Positions 8,940 to 18,713 are shown, numbered from the stretch's first letter. The stretch is DNA of 64,000 nucleotides from Rheinheimera mesophila (GCF_000986865.1 NZ_LAVS01000002.1:83331-147330), one strand, 5' to 3'. Numbers and translations: made by a program. Notes: a model not told the origin generated them from the letters alone.

Positions 8940-9926
8940 GTGGCTAAAACACTGATGCTGGTTGCTTTGTTCTGTTGTTTTTTTTCTGATGCGTCGTCAG
9001 AGCAGCATGTTGTAGTCTGGATGAAAAATGGAGACAGATTAACAGGTGCTATCACTCAGCAAGACAAGGATATTGTTTTTTTGAATCTACCGTATTCTGG
9101 TCAGGTACAACTCCCCCGAACTCAGATCGACCGTATAGAGCAGCAAAAGCTGCTGACTGCTGTGCCCGAATTGACCGCTGAACCGCACAGCGCTGTCGTT
9201 CAAAACCAGCCGATACGGCACTACAGCGTGGATTTAACTGCAGGAAAAAAACGCAGTAGCAGCAGTACAGACAACGTTGGATTTAAAGGCTCCTTTGAGC
9301 AGCGCGACAACAACCTGCGACTGACTTTTGACGGTAAATACGATTACGAGACCAGCAGCTCCTTAAAGAAAACCCATAAGTATCTGCTCAATCCGGGCGC
9401 TGACTATTTTTTCCAGCCACAACTTTTTTGGCGCAACAAAGTAGATTACGCCCAGGACTTTCTTGCATCCGACTACAGAAATATCGACTTGAGCTCAGGC
9501 CTGGGCTACAGCTTTTATGATACTGCTGAACTTCGGGTGGAGCTGATTGCGTTAGCGGGTTTAAAGCGTACTCATTTTAAAGAAACTGCAGGACTGGAGT
9601 TGTTTCTTGGTGACAGACAGCAGTTGGATTTCCGGCATATACAACTGGAGTGGGATCTAAGGTATCTATGGCCTGCTAGCCGCTTTGAGGTATTTAGCGA
9701 AGGCAGTTATCTGAAACCTGTGAATCAGCCGGTGCAGTACATCGAGTTCAGACAAGAAATAAATCTGAGCTCTGGTGTGCACTATTACTTGACGGAGCAG
9801 ATCCGGTTATCGTTTTCTGTGGATTTAGACTGGTCAAAAATTGATGTGGTTTTACCCGGTTATCAGGGGCTTTCGGCCGATAGCCGCGACTTGCATCAAA
9901 AACTCAGCTTAGGCGCCAGGTTTTAA
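8940..9926 (+). CDS. DUF481 (YdiY-like) outer-membrane beta-barrel protein
   Basis: About 328 residues with a signal peptide (LMLVALFCCFFSDASS). Residues 20-75 form a small domain (VVWMKNGDRLTGAITQQDKDIVFLNLPYSG is characteristic) that precedes DUF481. The rest is amphipathic beta strands with alternating aromatics and ends in LGARF, the C-terminal aromatic signature of outer-membrane barrels. Two in-frame GTG codons occur, at 8934 and 8940. AAGG at 8927-8930 is 9 bases from the second and 3 from the first, so 8940 is preferred. It is separated from the upstream FAS1 gene by a terminator. Specific function unknown. Confidence 0.85.
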   Translation: MAKTLMLVALFCCFFSDASSEQHVVVWMKNGDRLTGAITQQDKDIVFLNLPYSGQVQLPRTQIDRIEQQKLLTAVPELTAEPHSAVVQNQPIRHYSVDLTAGKKRSSSSTDNVGFKGSFEQRDNNLRLTFDGKYDYETSSSLKKTHKYLLNPGADYFFQPQLFWRNKVDYAQDFLASDYRNIDLSSGLGYSFYDTAELRVELIALAGLKRTHFKETAGLELFLGDRQQLDFRHIQLEWDLRYLWPASRFEVFSEGSYLKPVNQPVQYIEFRQEINLSSGVHYYLTEQIRLSFSVDLDWSKIDVVLPGYQGLSADSRDLHQKLSLGARF

Positions 9927-9930
9927 AAGT

Positions 9931-9952
9931 GGGGCTGAGTAGACTCAGCCCC
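9931..9952. terminator. Bidirectional hairpin between convergent genes
   Basis: Perfect 10-bp stem GGGGCTGAGT / ACTCAGCCCC with a 2-base spacer, located between the stop codons of the DUF481 and subtilase genes. Confidence 0.65.
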
Positions 9953-9959
9953 CGAGTTA

Positions 9960-11765
9960 TTACAGGTTAATCGCAGTGCTAGCACTGCATTTGGTGGTGC
10001 TGGCGGCTTCACATACCTTGTAACTGTAGCTGCCACGGTTTAACGGACCATCACGATGGCTGCCGTCGTTGGTCGTGGTCAGAATTTTCACATTGTTACG
10101 GTACAGATCGACGGTACTGGTGGTTGCACTGGCCCAGCTTAGATCCACATAACGCTTGCCTTTGCTGGAGACGCCTTGCAAGGTCAGACTGATACCCGGA
10201 GTGGTTGTGCCGCCACCACAACCGTTAGTGGTCAGGTATTGATGTGCAGCCGCGGCCTGCACAATACCGTAACCGAAGTAGACATCTTTGCCTGCAGCAC
10301 CTGCGTCTTTTGCCGTCGCTTTTAACGCATTACGGATTTGAGTACCAGTACAGCTTGGGTGATTTGACCAGACCAGAGCAGCAATACCTGATACGGCCGG
10401 TGTTGCCATCGAAGTACCGCTCATCAGACCATAATCGCTGGTACCGATGTTGATGGATGCAGTAGTAGCGGCCAACAGCGCAGTTCTGTCTTCAAAAGCC
10501 GCACCTACGGCAGGAATAGATGTGGTGTTGGCTGAACCTTCACCTAGGGTACCGTACAACATACCTGCGGTATTGTTGATGATAACAGCACCTACACCAC
10601 CAGAGTTTTGGCAGTTTTTCACTTTGTCATGGAAAGAAATCACACCACGGTCAATCATACAGATTTTACCGGCTGCGCCTGAATTGACAGTTTCCGCTGT
10701 GCCCATAAAAAAGGTGGCAGCGCTGGCTGAACCCGGGTTTTCCATCGCAGAGGTGGCATAAGCAGTACCATTGGCACTTAAGGTGGCGCTGGTTGCCATA
10801 TCGGCAGGGTAGGTGGATAAGGTATCGACACCACCTGCAGTGGCTTCCACACAAATGGTTTCGTCTGTTTTGCCGTTGGCTGTACAGCTTGGGAATTGCG
10901 AGAAGTCTGCGATATTGTTGTTATTGTCGTTGGCTCCTATCATCATGACAGAAGGGTAACCAGCAGGATAAGAGCGCACATTATTGCCGTCGTTCCCTGC
11001 TGCGGCTATAACTAAACCACCAGCGTCGGTAAAGGTTTTAAAGGCGTTGGATTCAGTGGTATTGGCACCACCACCGCCTAAGCTCATGCTGATAATGTCG
11101 GAACCTGCGTTTTTACATTTTTGTGCGGCATAGGCCAGATCTGACGAATAACCCCAACCTTCAGCGTTAAATACTTTGATAATGTGCATAGCTACGCCAG
11201 GGGCCATACCTATTACACCAAAACCGTTGTCTGCCGCTCCTATGGTGCCGGCGACGTGAGTGCCGTGTGGGCCACCATTGACGTTCCAGTTGCCTGTGCC
11301 TGAGTCGTTGTCACCCGTGATGCTGCCCCAGTTAAAATCGGGGTTAGACTGGTCTAAACCTGAGTCAATGACACAGACTTTAATACCTGCGCCAGGGTTA
11401 AATTGCACCTGATTGGCCTGAGATTGATACACAGCATAGGGGGTGATTTGTTGTTGCATTGGATCACCAGCGTCGTCGTTAAATAACGCCATTGGTTTAC
11501 GTACTAAATCTTCTTCAATCAGTTTGATATGAGGGTTTTTCAGAATACCTTTGATTTCATCAACAGATTTACCATTGAACTGAGCAGCGATAAAACCATC
11601 TGCATCGACTTTCACTTCGCCACCGAGCTGTTTTGTTAAGGCGGTCACTATACCTTTGTTGGCATTATCGACCTGAATGATGACCCGATCCGCTGCAGTT
11701 GCGGTGGTACAGCCTAAAGCCATCACAGTGGCGAGTGAGATTTTATTTAACTTACTGATTTTCAT
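9960..11765 (-). CDS. Secreted subtilisin-like S8 serine peptidase with PA insert
   Basis: A 601-residue extracellular endopeptidase. Signal peptide to about TATAA (25); inhibitor I9-like propeptide 26-90; catalytic domain with Asp134 (VIDSGLD), His170 (HGTHVAGT), oxyanion Asn258 (AAGNDG) and Ser452 (GTSMATPAVSG). A protease-associated (PA) domain is inserted between Asn and Ser, around 330-440. A C-terminal fibronectin-III-like module follows from about 525, after a GGGTTTP linker. An upstream in-frame start at 11855 would place 30 charged residues before the signal peptide, so the ATG at 11765, with GGGAAC upstream, is chosen. It probably supplies peptides, in line with the other exported peptidases in the window. 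Confidence 0.93.
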   Translation of the reverse strand: MKISKLNKISLATVMALGCTTATAADRVIIQVDNANKGIVTALTKQLGGEVKVDADGFIAAQFNGKSVDEIKGILKNPHIKLIEEDLVRKPMALFNDDAGDPMQQQITPYAVYQSQANQVQFNPGAGIKVCVIDSGLDQSNPDFNWGSITGDNDSGTGNWNVNGGPHGTHVAGTIGAADNGFGVIGMAPGVAMHIIKVFNAEGWGYSSDLAYAAQKCKNAGSDIISMSLGGGGANTTESNAFKTFTDAGGLVIAAAGNDGNNVRSYPAGYPSVMMIGANDNNNNIADFSQFPSCTANGKTDETICVEATAGGVDTLSTYPADMATSATLSANGTAYATSAMENPGSASAATFFMGTAETVNSGAAGKICMIDRGVISFHDKVKNCQNSGGVGAVIINNTAGMLYGTLGEGSANTTSIPAVGAAFEDRTALLAATTASINIGTSDYGLMSGTSMATPAVSGIAALVWSNHPSCTGTQIRNALKATAKDAGAAGKDVYFGYGIVQAAAAHQYLTTNGCGGGTTTPGISLTLQGVSSKGKRYVDLSWASATTSTVDLYRNNVKILTTTNDGSHRDGPLNRGSYSYKVCEAASTTKCSASTAINL

Positions 11766-12050
11766 TGAGTTGTTCCCATTGCTTATTATTATATTCTCCA
11801 CCAGGCTTCTGCATCTTGTGTGCTTTTGTCGCGCCAGGGTGGAGTCTTGTCGCATTTTTGCTGTAGATCAGCGTCTCCTTAATGCCATTTTTTGTCTGGG
11901 AAAAGCAATTAATTTATTAAATTTTGTTTTCAAATGTAATTAAATGTAAGCGGTGGGCTGTACACCAATTTGTACGAAATATGACTGCAGACCGCGTAGA
12001 CTGGTTAAAGTCAAGCGATCTGACAGAAGAAAAAAAATGCAGCAGTTGCT

Positions 12051-13037
12051 CTAACGGGCAATCAACCCGGCGGCAATTTGAAAGGAATGTTGTCTGGCTT
12101 CGGGGTTGTGCATCATGCTGGTTAACATCAATTCATCGGGTTGGTATGCCGCGATAAAATTTATTATGCCTTGTTGTACCTCGGTTGGGTTGCCAACGAC
12201 TGAGCAGGCTAATGCCTTGTCGACATAGGCTTTTTCATGAGGTTGCCATATCTGATCCATAGCGTCGACTGGTGCGGGCAACAAACCCGGTACACCTCTG
12301 ACTAAGTTGACAAACTGCTGCTGAAGCGAACTGAAAAGGCGTTGAGCTTCAGCAGTGGTATCGGCCGCAAAGACATTCAGCGCCAGCATCAGGTAGGGTT
12401 TATCCAGTTGAGCAGAGGGTTTAAATTCCTTGCGATACAAAGCTGCGGCCTGTTCCATCATGGCAGGCGCAAAATGTGAGGCAAAGGCATAAGGCAACCC
12501 CAGATGAGCAGCCAGTTGCGCTCCATATAAACTCGAACCCAAGATCCACAAGGGCACCTGCAGACTTTGCCCTGGTACAGCTTGGACCTTTTGATTCGGT
12601 TGTACTTCGCCAAAATACTGCTGTAACTCAATGATATCGCTTAGGAACTGATCCTCGCTTTCCATCCGGTTGCGCCGCAATGCCCGTGCCGTTTGCTGAT
12701 CGCTGCCCGGCGCACGACCCAAGCCTAAGTCAATCCGATGTGGATACAAAGTCGCTAAAGTACCAAATTGTTCAGCGATGACCAAAGGGGAGTGATTGGG
12801 CAGCATAATACCGCCGGCTCCCAGCCGAATACGTGAGGTGGCAGCGGCTAAGTGGCTGATCAACAAAGAAGTTGCTGCACTGGCAATACCGGGCATATTA
12901 TGATGCTCAGCCAGCCAGTAACGATGATAACCCAGCCGATCAGCGTGCTGCGCCAAAGCTTTACTGCTGGCAAAACTATCACTGATGCTATGGCCTGCAG
13001 AGACTGGTGCTAAATCTAAAATAGACAAAGGGATCAT
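12051..13037 (-). CDS. LLM-class (luciferase-like) flavin oxidoreductase
   Basis: 328 residues, TIM-barrel flavin-dependent monooxygenase of the bacterial luciferase superfamily. The N-terminus [16 protein letters not shown], the [20 protein letters not shown] block and [17 protein letters not shown] are diagnostic of the YhbW/MsnO8-like subgroup. [20 protein letters not shown] is the segment that binds the flavin phosphate. The substrate cannot be predicted. GGAGCCCTC precedes the ATG, which gives a good ribosome site. A small dyad (13072-13085) overlaps its probable promoter. It is monocistronic, divergent from the MgtC-like gene. Confidence 0.9.
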   Translation of the reverse strand: MIPLSILDLAPVSAGHSISDSFASSKALAQHADRLGYHRYWLAEHHNMPGIASAATSLLISHLAAATSRIRLGAGGIMLPNHSPLVIAEQFGTLATLYPHRIDLGLGRAPGSDQQTARALRRNRMESEDQFLSDIIELQQYFGEVQPNQKVQAVPGQSLQVPLWILGSSLYGAQLAAHLGLPYAFASHFAPAMMEQAAALYRKEFKPSAQLDKPYLMLALNVFAADTTAEAQRLFSSLQQQFVNLVRGVPGLLPAPVDAMDQIWQPHEKAYVDKALACSVVGNPTEVQQGIINFIAAYQPDELMLTSMMHNPEARQHSFQIAAGLIAR

Positions 13038-13240
13038 GAGGGCTCCGTCGGTAGATACATATCGGCATTTAATACCGTCTGGTATAAAACTATATGTGCA
13101 ATGGGTGCGGGCTTTGACAGATTCAAGAGCTGTGTTGTATTTCGGCGGATTTTACCGTTGAGCGCAGCGTTTTTTGCGATGGATCAAGGGACGAAGCTGA
13201 AATTCGGCTATGCTGAGAAAAACACCAAAGACAATGAATA

Positions 13241-14518
13241 ATGGCTGGATTTGACGTAACCCTGGCGCAAAATTTTCTGATTGCGCTGCTGATTGGCGCT
13301 TTAGTCGGAATTGAGCGGGAAAAGCATAAAAACAATGACCATCCCGGCTCTTTTGCCGGAGTGCGTACCTATATTTTGTTTGCTCAGCTTGGCGCTGTCA
13401 GTGCCTGGTTGTCGGTATATTTACAAACAGCCTGGCTTTTTATCGCAGCTTTGCTGGCCGTATCGGTGATAGTGCTGAGCTCCTATTATCTGGAAAACAA
13501 AACCAAAGCTGTGGCTTTGGGTTTAACCAGCGAATTGTCTGCGATGACGGTTTGTTTATTAGGTGGCGCTGTCATCTTTGGCTTTGCCGAAATAGCCGTA
13601 TCTCTTGCTATTTTAACCTCCGCCATTTTAGCGTTTCGTGAGCCGTTGCATGGCCTGGTTAATAAAATAGGGGCGGACGATTTATATGCTGGCCTGAAAC
13701 TTTTGATTGCCAGTTTTATTGTGTTGCCTTTGTTGCCGAACCATAGCGTTGATCCCTGGCAGGCGCTGAATCCTTATAAACTCTGGCTGCTGGTGATTTT
13801 AATCTCTGGATTGTCCCTGGTTGGTTATATAGCTGTGCGTTTCTTCGGATCAGTAAAAGGAACCATGATCACGGCTCTGACAGGTGGGCTGGTGTCGTCT
13901 ACCGCTATGACTTTAAGTTTTGCCCGCAGCAGTAAAACAGAAACGGACAGCGGTGCAGCCAACAGGTTAGTGGCTGGCATTTTACTGTCCTGGCTGGTGA
14001 TGTTTGGCCGGGTTTTATTAATTGTCACCGCTGTTTCTCTGCCTCTAATGCAACAATTACTTTGGCCTTTGCTGGGGCTGGCATTGTTAACTGCCGCCTT
14101 GAGCAGCGTATTTTTTCTGCTGGGACACAGGCTGCAAGCTGCGTCTGCCGCCACCGAGCTGCCGGTAAAAAATCCTTTTAGCTTATGGTCCGCTATTCAG
14201 TTTGCTTTGTTATTTGCGCTGGTGTTGCTGCTGGTCAAACTGGCGGAGCATTATGCGCCGGGTCAGGGGTTGTATTGGTTAGCTGCTCTGGCAGGTTTAA
14301 CAGATGTTGATGCCATTAGTTTGTCTTTAGCCGATTATGCGGCGCGCAGTCAGGCTCTTGATCTGGCCGCCACAGCTCTTGGTATTGCCATCTTAAGTAA
14401 TTCAGTGGTGAAAACAGCTATGGTATGGGTGGCAGGAACCCGGACTCTGGCGCTGCGTATCAGTGCGGCAACACTCGGTTTGGGTTTAGCTGGTCTGTTG
14501 TTATTTAGCCTGAATTAA
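13241..14518 (+). CDS. MgtC/SapB family membrane protein with DUF4010 domain
   Basis: 425-residue inner-membrane protein with about 11-12 hydrophobic segments. The N-terminal third is the MgtC/SapB domain, shown by FLIALLIGALVGIEREK and FAGVRTYILFAQLGA. The C-terminal two thirds match DUF4010 (for example the TALTGGLVSSTAMTLSFAR and GLTDVDAISLSLADYA segments). The family is linked to Mg2+ stress and ATPase modulation in MgtC, but full-length DUF4010 versions are functionally uncharacterised. No clear Shine-Dalgarno sequence is seen before the ATG. It stands alone and is followed by a weak CTGAGC/GCTCAG hairpin at 14530-14549. Confidence 0.88.
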   Translation: MAGFDVTLAQNFLIALLIGALVGIEREKHKNNDHPGSFAGVRTYILFAQLGAVSAWLSVYLQTAWLFIAALLAVSVIVLSSYYLENKTKAVALGLTSELSAMTVCLLGGAVIFGFAEIAVSLAILTSAILAFREPLHGLVNKIGADDLYAGLKLLIASFIVLPLLPNHSVDPWQALNPYKLWLLVILISGLSLVGYIAVRFFGSVKGTMITALTGGLVSSTAMTLSFARSSKTETDSGAANRLVAGILLSWLVMFGRVLLIVTAVSLPLMQQLLWPLLGLALLTAALSSVFFLLGHRLQAASAATELPVKNPFSLWSAIQFALLFALVLLLVKLAEHYAPGQGLYWLAALAGLTDVDAISLSLADYAARSQALDLAATALGIAILSNSVVKTAMVWVAGTRTLALRISAATLGLGLAGLLLFSLN

Positions 14519-14606
14519 CACAAGTCAAACTGAGCCTGTACCAGCTCAGCTTGCCTTAAGTTTTTGCTGGCAGAATTTAAAAAAGAAACCAAAAACAGAG
14601 GTTGTT

Positions 14607-15161
14607 ATGCCTGCTTCACAACAAAATTACAGCAACTGGATGGTATCTTTGCACTGGCTGACCGTGCTGCTGATGATCACTATTTACGCCAGTATTGAAT
14701 TCAGAGGCATTTTTGAAAAAGGTACCGCAGAGCGTGATCTAATCAAAGAAGTGCATTTTGTGTTGGGGTTAAGTGTATGGTTTATTACCTTGCTGCGCCT
14801 TGTGGTCAGGCGTTTTAGCCCTATACCGCCCATAGTACCGGCGCCTTCAGCTACAGCATTAAAAATATCAGCACTGATGCATCTGGCACTTTATGGCTTT
14901 TTACTGCTGATGCCATTACTTGGATGGCTGATATTAAGTGCGGGCGATAAAGTGATACCGTTCTGGGGCTTTCAACTACCAGCTTTGATAGGACCGGATC
15001 CTGATCTGGCGTCTTCCATTAAAGAAATTCACGAATTAGTGGGCAAGGCTGGTTATCTGTTGATTGCCGTTCATACCCTGGGTGCACTGGCTCATCACTA
15101 CAGATTCAAAGACAACACCTTAAAACGCATGTTGCCCGGATTATTTAAAGCTGAAGGCTAA
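14607..15161 (+). CDS. Cytochrome b561-family membrane protein
   Basis: 184 residues with four membrane helices, the fold of prokaryotic cytochrome b561 (CybB/YceJ-like). Candidate haem ligands are the histidines in SLHW (helix 1), EVHF (start of helix 2), and the HELVG and AVHTLGALAHH region (helices 3-4). It is expected to pass electrons between quinol and a periplasmic acceptor, with superoxide:ubiquinone activity known for E. coli CybB. AGAGG precedes the ATG. No partner gene is adjacent, so its redox role here is open. Confidence 0.88.
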   Translation: MPASQQNYSNWMVSLHWLTVLLMITIYASIEFRGIFEKGTAERDLIKEVHFVLGLSVWFITLLRLVVRRFSPIPPIVPAPSATALKISALMHLALYGFLLLMPLLGWLILSAGDKVIPFWGFQLPALIGPDPDLASSIKEIHELVGKAGYLLIAVHTLGALAHHYRFKDNTLKRMLPGLFKAEG

Positions 15162-15200
15162 AAGCGGTTGACGCGGATCCCCGAAAGGTTTTAACTCTGA

Positions 15201-15218
15201 GCCCTCTTGAGTGAGGGC
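15201..15218 (+). promoter_or_regulatory. Hairpin that would mask the ribosome binding site
   Basis: Stem GCCCTC (15201-15206) / GAGGGC (15213-15218) with a 6-base loop. The only purine-rich ribosome site for the next gene, GAGGG at 15213-15217, is buried in this stem two to three bases before the ATG at 15221. It may lower or tune translation initiation. Confidence 0.4.
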
Positions 15219-15220
15219 CT

Positions 15221-16153
15221 ATGAGTAAAGCAAAACAAGCTTCTGAAATCACCTTGCCGCCCAAAGATCTGGGCTGGGGCACTGTACTGAATTTTTTGAT
15301 TGAAAAATTTCACCGCATCGACGCTGCTATTTGGCGACAACGAGTCGCAGAGGGCAAAGTGTTTTGGTTTGGTGGCGAAGAGATCCATGCCAACACTGCC
15401 TTTTTACCCAGCCGCAGGGTGTGTTATTACCGCGAAGTAGAGGCCGAACCTTTAATTCCTTTTGCCCATCAGATGATTTATCAGGACGACCATATCCTGG
15501 TGGCCTGCAAACCACATTTTTTACCTGTCACACCGGGCGGAGACTTTGTGAATGAATGCCTGCTGGAACGGGTAAAGCGGGATACCGGATTGCAGGATGT
15601 GGTGGCGGTACACAGACTAGACAAAGAAACCGCAGGTTTAGTGTTGTTTTCGGTCAATAGCCAAAGCCGTCCTTTGTATTATCAGTTGTTTGCGGATGGT
15701 CTGGTTCAGAAAACCTATAGTGCGGTCGCTACTCTGTCTGAAACGCTACAGCAACTGGAATTACCTCAGCACTGGCAGGTAAAAAACCGTCTGGAAAAAT
15801 CGAGTCCGGCGTTTTTAATGCAACAGGTGGAAGGGCAGGCGAATGCGTTTTCCAGCCTGAGCCTGGTCGATAAAAGAGCGGATCTTGGGTTATTTGAATT
15901 AAGCCCGCACACAGGGAAAACCCATCAGTTGCGTTTGCATATGCTGTCTTTGGGCTGTCCAATACTGTTTGATAAATACTATCCGGATTTATTACCAAAA
16001 CAGTCTGATCAGCCACTGGATTTCACACAGCCTCTGCAATTAGTGGCCAGAGGGTTAGGCTTTACCGATCCTGTAACCGGACTAAAGCATCAATTTGAAT
16101 CAGAGCGTCAGTTATTGAGCTGGCCTGTGAGTGATGGAACTAAGGAGTATTAA
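15221..16153 (+). CDS. RluA-family pseudouridine synthase
   Basis: 310-residue RNA-modifying enzyme that isomerises uridine to pseudouridine. The catalytic motif HRLDKETAGLVLFS contains Asp134; the upstream YQDDHILVACKPHFLPVTP and downstream SPHTGKTHQLRLHMLSLGCPI blocks are the family's other signatures. No S4 domain is apparent; the first 80 residues are an extension shared by a subgroup of RluA-like proteins of unassigned target. The RNA target (23S rRNA or tRNA) cannot be told from sequence. Its stop codon overlaps the start of the next gene by one base (TAATG), so the two are co-translated. Confidence 0.88.
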   Translation: MSKAKQASEITLPPKDLGWGTVLNFLIEKFHRIDAAIWRQRVAEGKVFWFGGEEIHANTAFLPSRRVCYYREVEAEPLIPFAHQMIYQDDHILVACKPHFLPVTPGGDFVNECLLERVKRDTGLQDVVAVHRLDKETAGLVLFSVNSQSRPLYYQLFADGLVQKTYSAVATLSETLQQLELPQHWQVKNRLEKSSPAFLMQQVEGQANAFSSLSLVDKRADLGLFELSPHTGKTHQLRLHMLSLGCPILFDKYYPDLLPKQSDQPLDFTQPLQLVARGLGFTDPVTGLKHQFESERQLLSWPVSDGTKEY

Positions 16154-16503
16154 TGTCGAAGAAAGTGTATTGTATTGCTCAGTTTTTACCCAAGCCGGGT
16201 AAAGAAGCAGAGCTTTTTAAAGTGTTGCAAAGTTTAGAGGCAAATACCTTGCGTGAAGATGGGTGTTTGCAGTACAGAGTCACGCGTCAAATCGCCAGCC
16301 CTTTTGCTGAGGGTAATAGTTTTCCCATCGTTTTTAACGAAATTTGGGCGGATCTGCCAAGTTTTGAAGCGCATTGTCAACGCCATGAAATTAGCCAATT
16401 CTTCCAGACGTATTGTCTGGCAGACACTGGACTGGCTGCAGACTGGAATGTGTGTATTTACAGCGACGAGCCAGAAAATTTTGATGCACCCAGATTACAG
16501 TAG
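16153..16503 (+). CDS. Antibiotic biosynthesis monooxygenase (ABM) domain protein
   Basis: 116 residues, a single ferredoxin-like ABM domain (KPGKEAELFKVLQSLEANTLREDGCLQYRV, then FNEIWADLPSFEAHCQRHEISQF). Members oxidise or isomerise aromatic and quinone compounds, or degrade haem; many are simply unassigned dimeric proteins such as YgiN-like quinol monooxygenases. The start overlaps the stop of the pseudouridine synthase gene, with AAGGAG just upstream. A terminator follows, so this closes a two-gene operon. Substrate unknown. Confidence 0.82.
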   Translation: MSKKVYCIAQFLPKPGKEAELFKVLQSLEANTLREDGCLQYRVTRQIASPFAEGNSFPIVFNEIWADLPSFEAHCQRHEISQFFQTYCLADTGLAADWNVCIYSDEPENFDAPRLQ

Positions 16504-16535
16504 CGGCTTGTGACAATTCAGGTTGTATCCAGAAC

Positions 16536-16564
16536 AACGCCGGCTTTGATACCGGCGTTTTTTA
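16536..16564 (+). terminator. Rho-independent terminator
   Basis: Stem AACGCCGG / CCGGCGTT around loop CTTTGATA, followed by a T-rich run. It ends the pseudouridine synthase-ABM operon. Confidence 0.85.
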
Positions 16565-16579
16565 TTCAGGCAGAGTGTA

Positions 16580-18583
16580 TTAAGAACCTATCACACCGCC
16601 ATCATCTTTAGTGATGATCACTGTGGCTGAGCGGGGTCTGCTGCTACCGTCGTTGGCTGGCCAGTGACTGGTAAACTGGGTGGGGGTTGAACGATCGCCC
16701 GGATGCTGCACATTAACAAACATGGTTTTTAAATCCGGGGTAAAAGCTAAACCTGTGACTTCGGCATCCACTGGTCCGACAAAAAAGCGTCTGATAGTGC
16801 GACTGACTGGGTCTGCAACCAACATCTGGTTATTACCATAAGGGCCTTCACCTTGTTGTGAACCACTCATGTCGGTTTGGATCCACAGCAAACCGTTGGC
16901 GCTAAAACATAAACCATCCGGGCTTGCCATATGGTTATCTGCGGTCAGGGTCAGGTTGGTCCCCGGTGTTGTTGTTCCTACATCACCTGCCAACAAAAAG
17001 ATATCCCAGTTAAAACTCAGGCCCTGAGTCGCAGCATTTTCTTTCCAGCGAATAATATGACCCGTAGCGTTGCTCGCTCTTGGGTTGGCAGCATCAATCT
17101 GCTCAGGTTTGCGGCTGGTGTTATTGGTCAGGGTAAAATAGACCTCTCCCGTTACCGGATGCACTGCACCCCATTCAGGTCTGTCCATTTTAGTGGCTCC
17201 GGCAATATCTGCGGCTAATCTGGTATTGATTAACAGGTCGGCCTGACTGTCGAAACTAACGCCAGCTAAAGCCGCTTTCGCCATCAGATCCTGATTATTG
17301 ATATCCAGTGCCAGCCATTCGCCTGAACCATCGGCATTAAATTTAGCGACATACAAGGTACCGTCATTGAGTAAGTGGCCTCCTGCTGTGGCTTTAAAGT
17401 AAGCGGCTTTGGAGACATACTTGTAGATGTACTCAAAGGTGGAATCGTCGCCTGAATAGACAGTGATAGGTTGGCCTTCGACGACAGGCGCAAAGATCAC
17501 ACCCTCATGACCAAAACGACCTAAAGCGGTGCGCTTTTGTGGCACGCTGTCCGGGTTAAAAGGATCTATTTCCACTATCCAGCCAAAGGTATTGGGTTCG
17601 TTACGATAATCCTCGCTGGCGTCCGCCCCTAAACTCGATGCATTAAAACGTTGATAGTGGTCAGCGCCTGAATCTGCTGTCTCCCAATAATAACGGCCAT
17701 TTGTACGACCTACACCATAACGTTGATGTTCACGCGGTTGAGTGGCGTCGGCATTCATAAAATAACCTGCCCAGTTTTCCTCGCAGGTTAAATAGGTGCC
17801 CCAGGGGGTAAAACCATTGCCACAGTTATTTAAAGTGCCACGGGTGCGCGTGCCGTCCTGACTATATTTAGTCACGACTTTGGCATCACCACGCACAGGA
17901 CCAGTGATATCCATAGGCGTAGCACCGGTAATACGACGATTCAGTGGGCTACCCTGAACCAGTTGGAACTGACCTTGCGCATCTTTTTTGATATGAGCCA
18001 CAGTCACGCCGTGTGCGGCCACTTCTTTACGTACTTCATCTGCCGGACGTGGTAAACCTGTCGGCCCCATAGGATGCAATACATTGGCATCCAGATATTC
18101 GTGGTTAAATACCAGCACACCTTCATCGCTGTTTGTATTGCTGCTGCGGGCATCCAAAGGGAAAAAATGCATGCCATCATGATGCGCGCCCACTTGCTGT
18201 TCCATGTCCGAACCACTGTTGCTGCCATCAGCCAGATAAGCAGGGTAGCTGCCCAAAAGTGGTGTACCCATAGGTAAAAATGGGCGTGCCGTATAACCCG
18301 CTGGAACTGTCACTGTATCTAAACGGTTGGCTGCTATCGCGGTGAAACCTAATAAAACCGGTGCAGGTTCAGGTTTTACTGCTTCAGGGCCCGTCACTGG
18401 CTCTGCAGTATCGCTACTGCAAGCTACTAAAGATGTCCCCATAATGGTTGCTATGGCTGCGCCTAATGAACCTTTTAAGAAGCTGCGACGGGACGCCAGA
18501 ACAGATTGAAAATCAGGGTTATCTGAAAAGTTGGTTTGTGGATCTATACCCGAATTGTCGATCTGGAAATTGTTGTTCTGCAT
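16580..18583 (-). CDS. PhoX-family phosphatase (DUF839), Tat-exported
   Basis: 667 residues. The N-terminal region carries a twin-arginine signal, SRRSFLKGSLGAAIATIMG, ending in a lipobox-like SLVAC, so it is likely exported folded by Tat and may be lipidated. The body matches the DUF839/PhoX beta-propeller family of Ca2+/Fe-dependent alkaline phosphatases: GVLVFNHEYLDAN, NNCGNGFTPWGTYLTCEENW and ASPDGLCFSANGLLWIQTD are conserved segments. An upstream in-frame ATG at 18619 exists, but CGGAG sits 7 bases before the ATG at 18583. It probably releases phosphate from organic phosphoesters. No Pho box was recognised in the short upstream region. Confidence 0.88.
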   Translation of the reverse strand: MQNNNFQIDNSGIDPQTNFSDNPDFQSVLASRRSFLKGSLGAAIATIMGTSLVACSSDTAEPVTGPEAVKPEPAPVLLGFTAIAANRLDTVTVPAGYTARPFLPMGTPLLGSYPAYLADGSNSGSDMEQQVGAHHDGMHFFPLDARSSNTNSDEGVLVFNHEYLDANVLHPMGPTGLPRPADEVRKEVAAHGVTVAHIKKDAQGQFQLVQGSPLNRRITGATPMDITGPVRGDAKVVTKYSQDGTRTRGTLNNCGNGFTPWGTYLTCEENWAGYFMNADATQPREHQRYGVGRTNGRYYWETADSGADHYQRFNASSLGADASEDYRNEPNTFGWIVEIDPFNPDSVPQKRTALGRFGHEGVIFAPVVEGQPITVYSGDDSTFEYIYKYVSKAAYFKATAGGHLLNDGTLYVAKFNADGSGEWLALDINNQDLMAKAALAGVSFDSQADLLINTRLAADIAGATKMDRPEWGAVHPVTGEVYFTLTNNTSRKPEQIDAANPRASNATGHIIRWKENAATQGLSFNWDIFLLAGDVGTTTPGTNLTLTADNHMASPDGLCFSANGLLWIQTDMSGSQQGEGPYGNNQMLVADPVSRTIRRFFVGPVDAEVTGLAFTPDLKTMFVNVQHPGDRSTPTQFTSHWPANDGSSRPRSATVIITKDDGGVIGS

Positions 18584-18713
18584 TTTGACTCCGATGTCGG
18601 TTGAATTAAAAATCTGCACGCGACATTAGAGCTGTTACTTGTTTCAGTAAGGTTACTATTTGTTGATAAAATAAAGACGACTATTCGACATTTCTGTGAC
18701 AAAAGCGGACAAT

